A model generated the notes under the pieces. It was not told the DNA's origin and searched no databases. It saw only the letters and a list, made by a program, of their open reading frames with translations. A stretch of 64,000 nucleotides of DNA from Euptelea pleiosperma (lineage: Eukaryota; Streptophyta; Magnoliopsida; Ranunculales; Eupteleaceae), in assembly GCA_035048495.1 (NCBI GenBank), contig CM068542.1, positions 43,181,109-43,245,108 on the forward strand, read 5' to 3'. This document shows, in pieces, positions 24,601-39,600 of this stretch (position 1 is the first letter of the stretch; the number at the start of each line of letters is the position of its first letter). The position numbers were made by a program, and so were the translations under genes.

Positions 24601-27600
24601 CATCTGCATCATTAAGGATAGCTCTGCAGAAAGCAGCACAACTACGGTTGATGGAGAAAGAGAAGAACAAAAGCACTTCCTATGCCATGCGTATTTCTTT
24701 GAGAATTAACAAAGTGGTATGGAGCATGCTTGCAGATGGTAAATCTTTTGCTGAAGCTGAGATAAATAACATGGTGAGTATCTAGAGATGGACAGAAAAG
24801 AGCTCGTTCTTCTTTTTCTTTATTTAGTAGGCTTGTTAATACCTTCATGGTAGGGAAGTAGTAGTTAAATTCTATCAGGTTACTGGTTTCCGTCTCTAAA
24901 GATAAGTCTTATATATGGGTCAGTTTATTTTGACACGTCAGTCAACACGCCTGTGTGGGGCCCACACGGAGATGAATTAAGGGCTGATTTTTTTGTAATT
25001 TCCTCACAATGGAGATCATCCTTGCCAAAAATCAGCCGATTTCGAAATTTCTAACTCTATATATAGGTCAGTTTATTTTGATACGTCAGTTAACATGCCT
25101 ATGTGGGGCCCATATGGAGCTGAGTTAAGGGCTGATTTTTCTGAGAATAATCTCCTAACAATGGAGATCATCCATGCCAAAAATCAGCCAATTTCGAAAT
25201 TTCTAACTATGAAAAGTGGATTTCAAGTAAAAAACTCTGGACCGTCCATTTCACCATTAACTTTAAGCAACCTTTTGATATGGCTAGAAGTTTCAGAATG
25301 GGTCTGATTTTTTGTGAGGATGAACTTCATGATGGGGAGATAATCCTCACTAAAAATCTGCCCTTAACTCGTCTCCATGTGAAGCTCACAAAGGTGTGCC
25401 AAATGGCGTGTAAAAAATAACCTGACCTGTAAATGTGCTCGTGTCATGTGTGTATTATATTTGTATGGCACTGGGAAACTACTAGTTCTTAGCACAAGGG
25501 AATTGCATATAAAAGTTTACAGCTTTATTGATGTCCAAAATGCCCTATAGCTTTTTGATCTCATGTCATCTTTGAAGATCATGAAAACTAGGACCTGTAG
25601 GATTCTTTTAAAGGCTCTTGTCAACATGAAGTTGCAGCCTAAGATGCACATTTAACATGTCTCAACGACTCGAACAGTACTATAAGGGTGAATAAGGGAG
25701 ATTGGATGCCTTCATTTCACCTAGTGGGTGTAGTTTTGGTCAAGTTCAGTTCATATAGCAATATACTACATGGTTTAGCTTCCATGGACCATTTACAATA
25801 ATTTAAGAACTGTACTGAGCCGCACAAATTGTACCTGTGACAGGGTTAGTGACTGATATTGGGAATTCATAGAGGCCCCATCGCGATTTATTATTTTTAG
25901 TAGCATTTCAGCTACTAGATAGTTATTCCTTGCATCATGAGTACTTTGAAGCATATTATACTTGATGTTGCAATTTACAAGGCATTTGAGTTTTAAATAG
26001 CCTAACTCTGGCTTGTATCACTATTTCATGGCAGTTCCATCTGATACAGTTCTTTTGACAGATATATGATTTTGATCGTGATTATAAAGATGTTGGTGTT
26101 TCTCAGTTTACAACCAAGTCTTTTGTTGTGAGAAACTGCTTGCCTAATGCCAAATCTGATATGCTGCTATCAGCCTGGAATCCTCCTCCCGAATGGGGAA
26201 AGTACGTATCTCTTCCTGTTTGTTGCACTTATTGGCAAGGTGTAAACTTTGACTTCGCCCAAAACTTTGGTCAGTCGAAAGTTGACATTAATTTGGGAAA
26301 GTTCAATTTGGTTTTGTTGGGGATTTTCACAAATCTTCGCCAACTTGGGGAAGTTTGGAGAATTTTTGCCAAAACGTTAGAAAAACAACAAGATATGATA
26401 ATACACCTATAACTCATTATATCACAAAAACAGCCATTTGGAGCACGATCAATAATGTTTGGTACATACTGATGCAATTATCTAAATTATTGAGAATTTG
26501 AAAGCCAAAACTTATAGTTAATTGGTCAAAATAATTTTAATCAAGCACATAAAAGACAAAAATACCTAACCTTTGACCTGAGGAGGTCATAGCCACATGG
26601 ATTTACAACTCCCCCGTCATCTCCAACCTAGCCTTGGGCCTAATAAAATTGTTTTGCAAACAATCAACATATGATCAAATTAGAGTTTTTAGTGTTTTAT
26701 TCATTATATATATGTTATCAAAATATTTTAATAAAAGTTAAAATAAAAGGTCATCTTTTATTAATAATTTACATTAGAAAAGATTATATGTAGTTGTAAT
26801 GAGCCTAGAATATATCCATATAATTGATGAATGTGTTTGTTATCCTATAGCTATAGGCTTCATAATTATTTCTAAACTAGTTAGATTTATATATTTTTAG
26901 AAAAATTATTTTGTGAATAAAAATAAAATTACTTATAAAAATAATTTCATAAAATGATAATTAGCCCATTAGATTTATGTTCACTAATTATTAAAAATTT
27001 AATGACGGAGATTGCCCATTAATCATTTTTTCTAATAATTTATTTTCAAATTTTAAAAAAATTTATAAATATTTTTTCTAAAATGTAGTTATGACTTCTC
27101 AGGTTATGGGGAAGCTTTTTTTGGATTCTATATACTTACCTGACATTATTTTGAGTAATTAAATGTGAAGTTTTGGCTCTCAAAGTCTCATTGTTCCAGA
27201 TGTATGTACCAAATGCTATTGATCTTGAATTTGTTACCCCAAATGATTTTTTGCTGTATTATAATGACTTATGAGTGTGTTTTCATGTTTCGCAATAACT
27301 CTGTAAAGTAAATTTTACAAATTTGTGCAATAACTCTGAATTTTTTAGAATTTTTGTATCGAAAATGTCAAAATTCACCATAATTTGCCGAAAGTTTATA
27401 AATTTGTTGAATTAATCCGATGAATTTATAGTAACTTTTTTGTTTGTAACTTTAATTTTTTTCGATCGGTATTGTTTGTAAATTTTTTTTAGTTTTGGAC
27501 TTCAATTCAACCACCCAAAATTCAAAATAATTGAACCTGTTTTTGCCGAATTACTTTGAATTTTAAAACCATGCTATTGGTACCTGTAGTTTATTTTTCT

Positions 27601-30600
27601 TGTAGTTATATAGCACTGGTATCATACTTTCATAGCACTCGTGGTATCTAAAAGTGGTACCTTTTTTATCGAATTGCAAGCTTTCTGTTTGCATTATATC
27701 CATTCCACCCTTGTAATTGCATTTGCTACTCCTGTTGTTTCCACAATTACTGATTTTTAGTAATATCGAACAATCCTTATATGCTTTTGGTCATTCTTCT
27801 TAATTTTTAATTCAATTTTACAACTGAATGTGAGCATCCTGATGATTCTGCATCTGACTTACCTTCTACTCCATACAAGAACCTTTGGTTGTCCATTAGC
27901 CCATGTTGTTATTATCAACCTCTCCAAAAACCAGAATTTCACCACCTCTCTTTCTGCTTGTGCATTCTGGTCATCATATCATCTCATCAGCACATCCCTA
28001 TGCCCTTGAAGTCCCCTACTACTTAAGAACATCCTTCCCTTTTAACTGGTTCGGACAATGGGTTCTAGTTTTAACATTCAACACTATTCTGCCACCTGAA
28101 CCCCTAGCGTCCTACATTATTTTATCCTGATACATCAAAGCCTGGCAGGTATTATATAGTATGATGGGGATATGGCTGTTGCTGACTATCCTTTTTTTGC
28201 CTCACATGTCTTTGTTGGACATACATGGATTGGATAATGATGCCTGTATCCATTTTTAAGTTTTCTTCAAAATGTTACGCCACAATTATGTCAATATCTT
28301 ATCTCCTTCACCAAATGTGTTCTGACATTGTAGATGTTGAAGTTCAACTCGTGGCAAAGTAAAATTGTTGTTGGATAATTGTGTATCTAATCTATATGGA
28401 CCAAGTGTGCCATATCCAGATGTCTTCTGTAAATATCATGGATATGTGATATGCCAAAGTTATATGGGAAGGATGTCTTTCCATAAATTACTGAAACTTC
28501 TAGCGTTAAATGGATATGATTCTAAATACATAAAATAGATTAGATACTTTATTCTCAGTACAATCATAATTTCAACTATTTTGGCTGCAGAAATGTTATG
28601 CTTCGTGTTGATGCAAAACAAGGAACTCCAAAGGATGGAAACTCCTCTTTTGAACTTTTCCAGGTCATCAGGTTTCTTATTTTCATTTAATATGTATTTT
28701 ATTAGGTCTCTTGAAATTCTTTGTTTAATATTTTATCAAGGTGTTATCAATAATGTAGAGTTATTTAGAAGTTAGAACAGCACTCTTGCTACATTGTCTT
28801 CACGCAACGTTGCATTATATGTTTGTGATTTGGAATTCTACATTACCCTGATCTGCTTTTTCAGGTTCATCTGCATCAATATAAGTTATACTCGTAAAAT
28901 GATTTTCTTATCACATATTAGTTGTAAAAGGACACAAACTATGACCTATCATCTAAAAAAAGTCTCATTTTATCCTCTACAATTGTGATAATATCTATGT
29001 TTTGGCTGCAGGCATGGTTTAAAGTTTCGGACAAAACCGAAATGTGTTGTTTTGTGCTAGGATGCAAAATACCTGGTAGCGGGTTTCGGGAAGACTTTGG
29101 TCGGTTTCGGCCAAAACCATTAGTATCATTGGTTTTTTTTCCAATTCACATCAGACGTTACCAACCAGTCATCTTTTAACGGCAAAGCACGCACCCGGAC
29201 CCATTTTTTAGTTTGACTTCACCTCATTTCTTCCTGCAGATCTCTTCCGAAATTATCCTAGGCTGCAAAAAAACGTATTTCTTTGTTAGATTTAACAAAA
29301 AATAAATAAGAAAAACAATAATTGAAGGTAGATATAGGATTCGTTCTCGGAGGAACAAATCTTGGGATTTTAATGAGAAGATGTAACAAAGCCATCTTTG
29401 TTTTTGACATCCTTGACTGATCTAGCCGTAAAATCAATGATCCATGGATCCTTGACTAGATCCATGGATTTTTTTACTTTGTTTTTGTTGAACATCCACT
29501 CTACTCTAAAAGCTTAAACTGTTAGAGGGAGGCGTAACTATGTATATCAAAGGGTCCATGGGTTTAACAAGGGCGGAGTGCTGACCACACACCAAACAAA
29601 AGACTCCAATAACACGCCCCCTCAGCACTTTGCCGAGACTCGAATCCGCGACCTACTGAGACCTCCTACTCTGATACCAAGATGCTGAACAAAACAGACA
29701 CCCAAAGACGCGTGGAGGAAGAGGAAACAAAGAAGTACCTGGAAAAATGATAGAGAATGGAGATTGAGCATTGAGAACAAACATGGGCATGCGGTTGATG
29801 AGATAGCACATTGTAAGCATTGCATCACTAAAACGATTTAGGAACATTCATTTCAAACAACAAAACACGAACAACCTTAAGTAAATGACGGTTCTTCCGT
29901 TCAGCCACTCCATTTTGTTGAGGCGTGTGTGAATAGGAAGTCCATGAGATGCTAAATATGGACGAAATGGCAAGGAGTCATGTTCTTTAGCATTATCAGA
30001 ACGAAAATTTTGAATTTGCACACCAAATTGAGTCTGAATTTCTGCATGAAACAATTTGAAAATAGAGAACAACTCAGATCGATCTTTCATTATTTATAAC
30101 CATTTCGTTCTTGAAAAATCATCCACAAAAGTAACAAAATATCTTTACCCATTACGAGATGGAACTCGAATGGGTCCCAACATGTCTGAATGAACTAAAA
30201 CAAAATGTCTAACAACTCAAGGAACAACTCTAGAAGAAAAAGAAACTCTAAGATGTTTTCTTAACTAACAAGACTCAACTAGACATATCACCCAATGAAG
30301 GAACCATGATCTTCAAGGAATGTAACGAAGGATGACCAAGCCGACAATTTCACTGATGCGTGTAAGAGAAGATGTCTGAAACGCAGTAGTTTCCCCCTCA
30401 CCATCAAAATAGTAGAGGCCACCAAACTCACACCCTCCACTAATCCTCTTCTTCGTCTTGAGATCCTGAAAAACACAATAAAAAGGCATCGGGGATGTGT
30501 GTGGTGGCTACGTAGAGGTGGGAAAGGCATTGTACCTCAGGGGATCCAACGTTGAGAAGTCAGGGATGACGATGTGTGGCAGTAGCATTGCGAGATGGTA

Positions 30601-33600
30601 TAGAATGTCCATGTGGCAGTAGCTGAAGAGGGGGAGTGGTCTATTGTAGGTAGGCATAGGCGGCGGTGTTCTGGTGCGAGAGCTCAGGAAGGCCCCCATG
30701 GGCTTTTGAGGTGGAATGACCTCGTTGGTGGGGAGTACATTGCAGGGAACACGTTTCGCCTAAGGGGCATCGCAGAAAAGATAGCGGCAATCGTTTGGAC
30801 ACGTGGAAAGGTGTAGAGGAGAGTCTGTTTTGAGGGGGCTATCAGTTTGACTCAGACACTTCGACTACCTTTTGGCAAGAGGGTTATCTTTATTTCTCTC
30901 TTGCACTAGTGACTATTTTACTCACTCGACTTGCACAAAACTGTCCCAAGTCACCGTTAGGCAGAAATTAGTAGTTTTATGCAAATGGAGTGCAACTTTG
31001 TGATCTTAATGGGACTCACATCTCAAAATTCAATAACACAACCTTAGTAGGTCGGTCACCTTGTGAGAGTGCTATTCTACTCTGACCATGTTTTTCTCAA
31101 ATGACCACCTTACTGCCTAAACCCCCTGTAGGTAAGACTTAACACCCGATAAGTGCTGGTCACATGCCTAGGTTCATCAGACTTTAGTTGTTCTCTTACT
31201 AGGGTATTCACGTACATTTACTCTATCCTAGGTAAGAAATACTTGTATTCTTTATTTAATGATTCACTTATTCAGTTATGGATATTTGAGAATGTATGTG
31301 TATACTCCTAGGTCTAGGTTCTTAAAGAAACTAGCTTAATGCACATGTTATATAGCAACCTAAGCATGTGATCAACATTTACAGCAAAAAGAAATGATTT
31401 CTTATGTTTTATACATGATTCAATACAAAGGTCTATCAATTCTCTTTAAATTGATTGCTTACGGGCCTCAATCAGACTTAAAATAAACCCAGAATCACAA
31501 AAAAATAGTAATATGATAACATATGGTCCAACCAATTAGAGTATTGGTCAAAGGACATTGACTGGTCAAACATGGGTCGGACATGAATGAGTTAAATATT
31601 GGGTCAATTTTATTGATGGGATCCAGTCAAAAGTTCATCTGCATACTTGATAGACTAATCAAATGCAGATTAGTCAAAATATGTCACCAATTGATTCTAA
31701 CCAAAATCAATTCCAGAACCAGAATGTGTTATGTCATTAATAGTTTTTAAACTAAAATCGATTTTGTACAAAATTGTTTCCACAAAAATAGATTTTATGT
31801 ACAACCAATTATGGACAAAATTGATTTCATAAAAATGAATCATGACTCGGTCAAACGGGGTCGGGTCAACTCAAATGCGTTAACGGGTCAGGTCATGGAT
31901 CAGATCCGTATGTCTTAAAACGGATCATGTTGCTATCTAATCTATTATGTTCAATTGGACTGGGCTTAGGCATAGCCCATATGGAATGGACGCATAGCCC
32001 ATATGGAATGGACTTGGTCCATTAAACCAAACTTTATTCAAGTGGGCTGCCCCTTTAAGTAATTGGGTCGGGCCATTTAAAGCCCAACTCCCCATCTTCT
32101 TCTTCAAATACCTGTTGTTGTCCATGTTTTTTAAACCCTAACACAGTAGCAACCGAAACTTGATCGGGTGGGAGCACCGGCCAAGGAGACCGACACATTC
32201 TGGCAACTCCGCCGCCGGCAATCACATGGACGGCCTGCGACAAAAATGCCTCCGAAAGGTGGTTTTCTTCATTAAAAAACTATTTTTTCTTCAAAGTTTC
32301 ATGGTTTTGATTGAAACTGAGATTCAATTTCAGCTCAGATACCAATTGCTGGGGATTTCAATCACAAAATGATGGATCTAGAATCTCATGCTTAATCAAA
32401 ACAAACATGAATAATATCTCCAAGAAACTTTAGATTTTCAATACCTAAATCGCAACCCAGATCCAAGAGAAGCAAGCACGCGGAAGCTCTACCCCGAACC
32501 CTTTGCACTGTCAAATGCGATGGGACAATCATGACCACGTGCAAGGGAGGGGGACGGCTACCACTTACATAGAAGAGTCCCTCCTCACTTCTGCCCATCG
32601 TGGAAACATGAGGTACTGGCATGTATCACGTTGTTTAGGCAACTCAACCTACGTTCTACACGTGTGTAGGGCAAAAATTGAGGTTTTTTTAACAAGTAAA
32701 GTGGGAAGATCCCACGTTTAGTCAAAACCGACCCAACAAAGATTTGCAAGCCTAAGGTGGCAAGAGGCTTGGGTTTTCGGTTCTTTAGAGATATGAGTGT
32801 AGCGTTTTAGGGAAAATGGTTGTGGCGGTTTGAAGAGGAAAGGGAGAGCATGTGGCAGGATGTTATTATGTGAAAATATGGGGAGGTTTAGGTCAGTAGG
32901 AAATCTTAGCTCTCTTTCCTTTGGCATGAGTTTATGGAAGGGTATTATGAAGATCCAAGAGAACTTTAAGAAGAGTATCGGCTTCAAAGTGGGGAGGGGC
33001 GATAGAGTTCGGTTTTGGGAGGATGTTTGGTGTGGGGATGAACCTTTGAAAGATGCATTCCTTAACTAATACCAGATTTCTAATCTCCATGGGGTTAAGA
33101 TTCAGGATTGTGTTGAGGACAAAGAGGGTGCAGCTGCATGGAAGTTTGGATTCAGAAGGAACATGAATGATTGGGAGGTAACCAATCTTCGATCACTCTT
33201 GGCTAGGGTCGGTGACGTTCTGGTGTTAGCTTCAGTGGCGGACCAGAGGTTATGGAAACGGGATCCCAAGGTTGTGTTCTCTGTTAGGTCGTTTCACTCC
33301 CACATTAGACCGGAATGGCAAAGTTCCTTTCCTGCGGCTTTGGTTTGGAGGGCACCTATTCCTTCCAAAGTGTCCTTTTTCGTTTGGACGGCTATGTTGG
33401 ACAAGATTCTAACGATGAATCACTTGAATAGGAGGGTTATAATGCTTCCAAACAAGTGCTCTTTGTGCAAGTCCAGTGCAAAGACGGTTGACCATCTGAT
33501 GATTCAATTCTCCTTCTCGTATGCCATTTGGCATGCCCTCTTCTCTCATTGGGATTGATTGTGGTGCCAAAGAAGGTGAGCATCTTTGTTCAAGGAGTCT

Positions 33601-36600
33601 CGTTGGAGGTCTTTAGAGGAAGAGGTAGATATCTTTGGTGCATCCTTCCCTTTGCTGTCTTCTGGGCCATATTGAAAGAGGAAAGCACGCATCTTCGAGG
33701 GGAAGGAAGATGTCCCTAAAGTCTTGTTGAATGTTAAAGATACTATGAGTTATGTTTTTCCACACATCTTTGGCTTGAAGGCACTTGCACATACTAACTC
33801 TTTTCATGTTACCTACCACTTGTAGATGAGGATCCTAGGGTTGCTTGAGCACAACACACCAGCAGCTGTATCCCTAGTGTTTCATGAAGCATTCAATCAC
33901 ACTAACACCACCATTATGTTGTTTTAGCACATCTAGGGCATGTACCTGCAACGACGTACAACCCTAGGACATCTAGGGCCTGCGATAGCTCTCAGTGAGC
34001 ACCTATAAGGCTTATGTAAGGTGCGACAGCACTGGAGATCCAACCCTAGGGGTCCTGGCAGCACTAGAGGTCCACCCCTAAGGTTTCTATAGCTTGCAGT
34101 ATCATCAGGGAGTCACCCCTACGATTTCTGAGCATTGCAGCAGCACACTTGCAATTCTTAAGGCTTGCGGCTAGGGGAGAAGATGAAGGGAAGAGAAATT
34201 AGATCTACACCTACTCTGATACCATGCTCTATTTCAGAGGTAGAGAGAGGGTTAGAGAGAGAGGAGAAAGGAAAGAGAAGAGAATAGAGAAGTGTGGAGT
34301 CGTATTAGGGTAAATCCCTATACAACCCACTATATAAATTAATAATTGTGGGTCTCATAACAAATTAGCTCATGTACATTATAGAAATTAGAAGACCCCC
34401 CTGCATACATAAAAATATAACTCATGACAAAAGCTTACTTGTGCAACTAGTCCTCTGTCTCTTCGGAGTTCAGAGGATGTTTTTTTGATGCTTTTGCACT
34501 TAGATGGGCAGAGCTTCTAGGTGGGTTCTAATCCTATTCGAAGTGTTGTGTTGTTTTTGTTTCTGTGAGGACCCTCTCCTAGAGGCCCTCCTTTGTTGTT
34601 CTTTGTGGGGTTCTCCCCTCTTTAATGAATCTTACTTATAAAAAAAATCATTAAACACAACATCAAATCATGGTTATTTACCTACTAAAATACTTGTCTA
34701 AGTATGGTAAATAATACCAATATCAACCAACCAACACCATAGGTCAATTTCCACCAACTTAATGTAACCCATAGTATGCTTTACAGTTAACCGAAACCAT
34801 TAGCGTGCTTATTTTACGCACACAAACATCATATAATAATCACCGGTGAATTATTGGGAATTATTTTGGAAAACATACTTCTGGGTTTTCTAAATTCATA
34901 AAAAACAATACACGAATAAACCCTAGAAGGTTGCACGCAACACGAGGTGTGCAGACACTGTTACAGAAGGTTGGAATGATCCACCCAGAGGAGAAACGGA
35001 ACTCGAAAATCATATGAAATTACCTAGAAACTTTTGAGAACATTTTAGCTGATATTGAGAGAGGGGAGGGAGACTGTCAATGTGGCCATTGATAACATTG
35101 GTGGGCTTCGTACTGTATTGCTCCACTGGCCCTTTTGGGCCACGCCATGGTGCCAGGTGGGCCTTAGTGCCTCACCAAAGCGGTCAGTGCCCAACAGATG
35201 GCCCTCAGGCGCAGTACCCCTACTCTTCCCTTAGATTTCCCAAAAGACTTCTATAATTACAGAAACACCCCGAAATATTTCAGATCATGGTAAACACTCA
35301 TAAAACATCAAAAAGCATGTAAATCACAGCCACAATTATTTAACACAAAAAGTACAGAAAATCCTAGATCTTGCATGCTTAAACAAAATCAAACCGAAGA
35401 GAAAATAATAAAACACACCAAACCCTAATCATGCTTTTCTAAACACATAAAACAACCATAAAAACATACAAGGAGAGGAGTTAATGGTGATTCACGTGCC
35501 TTGTTTGATGATTACTAGAAGAGTTAAAGAGAGAAAAGTGTTTGATCTTCAAAACTAGCACCAAGACCTTCCAAACCCTAGCTTTACCTTAGGAGAGAAA
35601 AGGAGAGTTTTTGTAAAATAATAAAAGTGATTTTCGGATCCTTTAATGGTGCTTATATATAAGTGCTCATAAGGTCTTAAAATAAGTCAAATTTAGGGTT
35701 AAAAGTGGGCCTAAGGCCCTAAGGTTTCATATGGGCTTTATTTTAACTTGTTTTTATGTCCCAAAAGTGTCAAATTTTGGTTTTATGGGCCACCCAAACA
35801 TAACATGTCATAATTTAAAAATTACATAACCATGCTTTATTATCAACTTAACTACACATAATTGTATAATGATTTAATACAAGAACTAATGATAATAATA
35901 ACAATAACAGTCATATCCACATAATACACTTAGTATTATCTAAGACAACATTAATTAACTAATTACAACAATTAATTATTAACCACGATAATTAATAAAA
36001 TAATTCAGGGCATTGGATTGCCGACCATGATGTCACAAAAAGGTGAATTGACTTCTTGGTCCCCAATCCAATGGATTGGAGCTCCGGAACTATTATATTG
36101 AAGTAACGCTGTGGCTATCACTTCATTGTCATTGAAGGTTCTTAGTGTATACTGAAAATCTTGGAAAATATAATAAGATTTTCAAAAATATCAGAATCTT
36201 TGTGACAGCCAAGTTTCTTTCTCCTGCTATGAAATAACCCCTGTTGATCCCATTTACGGAGAAATTTTGAATTTATTGAACCTTAATTTTGAATTTATTG
36301 AACAATATTTGGTGACTTCACTGATTTTTACATAATATAATGCCATCTGTGTGTTCATACTGTAGGTAGTGATATACCCACTGAAAATACATTTGACCGA
36401 AACAATGTACAGAATGATGTGGGTGTACTTTTTCCTAGAAGAAGAACAAGATTCACAACGACGGCAGGCAAGCTGCATGCTTAGATTTTTTAGTGGTGCT
36501 GTGTTTTCAAACAATTTATCAATGACTAAGTCACCTTGTGAAAATGCAGGAGTTTTGGAAGGTTTCAACCACTGCTAGTTCAAAACGTGTAAAGAGGGGC

Positions 36601-39600
36601 ACATCTGTCCATGAAGCAGCTACATCCAGCAGTCATTCAACAAGAGAATCTGAGGTTCCCTCCAAATCCAGTGTCCCTGCAGCATCCCTGATTACAGGTG
36701 GTGTCAGTCAGCCTTCTGCTCATGGTGATGCTTCCCAAGTGAGTTTCCCAAAGCTCGAGTTAAAAGTTATATTTCAAGCTCAAGTCACTTATGTGACAAA
36801 TTCAGGTTCTGAATCCATGTGATAACCAGGAAGAAGAAATGTAGAAACCATCTGGTAGACCATGAGGACAATCTACAATGGTGCAGTGCACGTGGTGCAC
36901 CCCATCATGTAGATATCGTAGGCCAAAAAATCTGATATCTCATTATTTGGAAAGTTAGAAACCATGACAAATTGTCCTAAACAAAAGTAAATACATTGGA
37001 TGGTTAAGATCATCCATAATGTTGGCCTTTTGTCTAGCTCTGGGTAATACACATCAAATTCTGGGTCCCACCATCCTGCTTGTGCAAGACCTATGCTGCT
37101 ATGTCATTGAAGCTTGTTCTTATGTATTCTCTGGTTAACCTTAGATTAACTCAACCAGGAAATACAATCCTCCAGTTTAAATATATCCTCTAATTGAAAT
37201 ATATCCTAATCTGATTGTTACAGTACTGCAATGCTCATATTTAATCAAAATTCAATGAATCACTTTTTACGTTGCATGGGGCTCCTGTTGAAGATAGAAA
37301 ATCGTGATGCGTTTATTCAGCCTCTGCTTAAGTATCGCTATGGGAATCTTTATTGCTGTCAAATGATAAGGGTCATCCATTAACAGACTTCTCTAATGAG
37401 ATCGTTTAGATAAAATCAGATATCCTATGTTCCTTAATACTATTGGTAAACACATGCAGGTATCGAAGTTGCAAAACCTAAAAGCAAACATTGTCTGTGG
37501 TTCAACCTCAGAGCTCAGACGAACATCATCATTTGAAAGAACATGGGAAGACAATGTGGCCGAGGCCGTGGCTAATGAACTAGTGTTACATGTTCACTTG
37601 CCAAACATTTCTTCTTCAAGAAGTGAGCCCCTTAGCTCAACACTAGAGCATCAAGACGAGCCCTCTAGAAATACACTGAAAGACTCCAAGCCAGTTAAAT
37701 CTGGTCGTCCCTCACATGAAGAAAAGAAAGTTGGGAAGTCACAGGATGAGAAAAGAGCTAGGTCTCGAAAGATGATGGAATTTCACAATATCAAGATAAG
37801 TCAGGTTGGTTCAGTTTAGCCCATAGTTAAACCCTGTTTAAAACGCGTCTCTTCATAAAAGAAAAAGGAAAGGTTTTTTTTTTTTGTAATACCCCATGAT
37901 AAATCTTCTATATTAGTGAAACCCCCACTGGGTTTCCATTCTTTTGGTCTTGCCCCTTAACTGTTTTTGACCGTCATCAACCAAGTCAGAAACACTAACC
38001 CCATCGCCCAAAAATTGGACTGTTTTTGGTTTTATTGGTCCTTTCAATTTTTGGGTGACAGGGTTAATGATTCTGACTCGGTCAAAAACAGTCAAGGGGG
38101 CAAGAGCAAAAGAATGAAAACTCAAGGTTGTTTCACTGATATATAAGATTTATCAAAGGGGTGTTTCAGAAAAACCCAAAGAGCAACACCATTTCTTGGG
38201 AATGCATTTCAAACCATTGTTTTCAAAAATGTTGTAAAATACAAAAAGAAAAGAAACGAAAATCAACAATAAACAAACCCAAGTTTACATTTTTTTTTAA
38301 AATCTTACGAATAACACTCTCTTCAGAAATTATGGAGAATCCCTTCATTATAATAGAGGTTACCTATTTTGTGCCTTTAAAATTATATTTTTATTTAAAA
38401 CAACACAAAAAAGAATCCTACTTTTTTGGTCACCTTGATAAGCAAGAGAGAAATTTTCGAAACAAAATGACAGTTGCTTATACTCGATACTATCATAGTT
38501 CTATAACTTCTATTTCTACCTATCCATATCACACAATGGGCATACTTATGTATATGTATGCAATTTTTGGACACCATATTTTTGGACAAAAACCATACTA
38601 AACCTGAACTTCTCACTCATTTATCTTTTGACATTCTTGTTTTGTGACCTTTTTTTACTCTCTTTTTTTCAACTGAAATGGAATTAAAATCGCATTTCTA
38701 AGTGGCTGAAGTTTCTCTGTTCCATGTAGGTTGAATTACTGGTTACTTATGAGGGATCGAGATTTGCAGTGAGCGATCTAAGATTGCTGATGGATACATT
38801 CCATCGTGTTGACTTCACCGGCACCTGGAAGAGATTGTTTTCACGCGTTAAGAAGCATGTTATCTGGGGCGTCTTGAAGTCTGTAACAGGAATGCAGGCA
38901 AGTGTTCTGCATGAATACACGTTCTGTTTTCATGTGTTCTCTCTACCCACAAAAAGGACCCATCTATGTTTTCATTTGGGTGCAACTTGTTCCTTCTGCC
39001 AGTGGGTTACCCAGAATTGATTTAGCTTCCTTTGGCTTAGTGATACCCCTAAAGAGTCTGAAGTCTTCAGTTGTGTCTATTTGTTAAGTAGATGCATTCA
39101 CATGGGCACAGACTTTTTTTTCCTTCAAAAGCAAAATCGCTTGCTTATTCTCCCTCCATTTGTGTAGGGTAAGAAGTTCAAAGATAAAGCCCATAGCCAA
39201 ATTGAAACCAGTGGGACTGGTATTCCTGACAGCGATTTTAATTTCAGCGACGGCGATGGAGGTCATGCAGGGAAATCTGTTCAGTACCCCATATCTTGGC
39301 TCAACCGGCCAAGTGATGGAGCAGGTGATGGTTTTGTCACCTCCATAAGAGGTCTCTTCAATTCTCAGCGCCGCAAGGCTAAGGCATTCGTCTTGCGCAC
39401 TATGAGGGGTGAAGCAGATAATGAGTTCCATGGTGCGTGGAGTGGAAGTGATAATGAATCCTCTACCTTTGCAAGGCAACTTACCATAACAAAAGCTAAG
39501 AGGCTTATTCGACGGCACACGAAGAAGTTCCGCTCAAGAGGGCAAAAAGGTTTGTGTAATTTTTCTCTTTTTCATCTAACACCGTTCATTCTAAATGGTC

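Larger units (their letters stand above)
28664..36365 (+). other. 7.7-kb SABRE intron with LINE and copia debris
   Basis: The weak donor CAG|GTCATC at 28664 and acceptor GTAG at 36365 join FELFQ to [10 protein letters not shown] in phase 0. Contents: a hAT-like miniature element, copia fragments, a LINE, an LTR with PBS and an AT-rich LTR-like block. 30540-31960 and 36010-36365 show nothing recognisable. Confidence 0.85.

Noticed and set aside
34651..34665. TCATTAAA after the LINE tail matched to 32262
   Set aside because: The left match lies in LTR-like sequence before recognisable LINE sequence begins and is too short and AT-rich to count.
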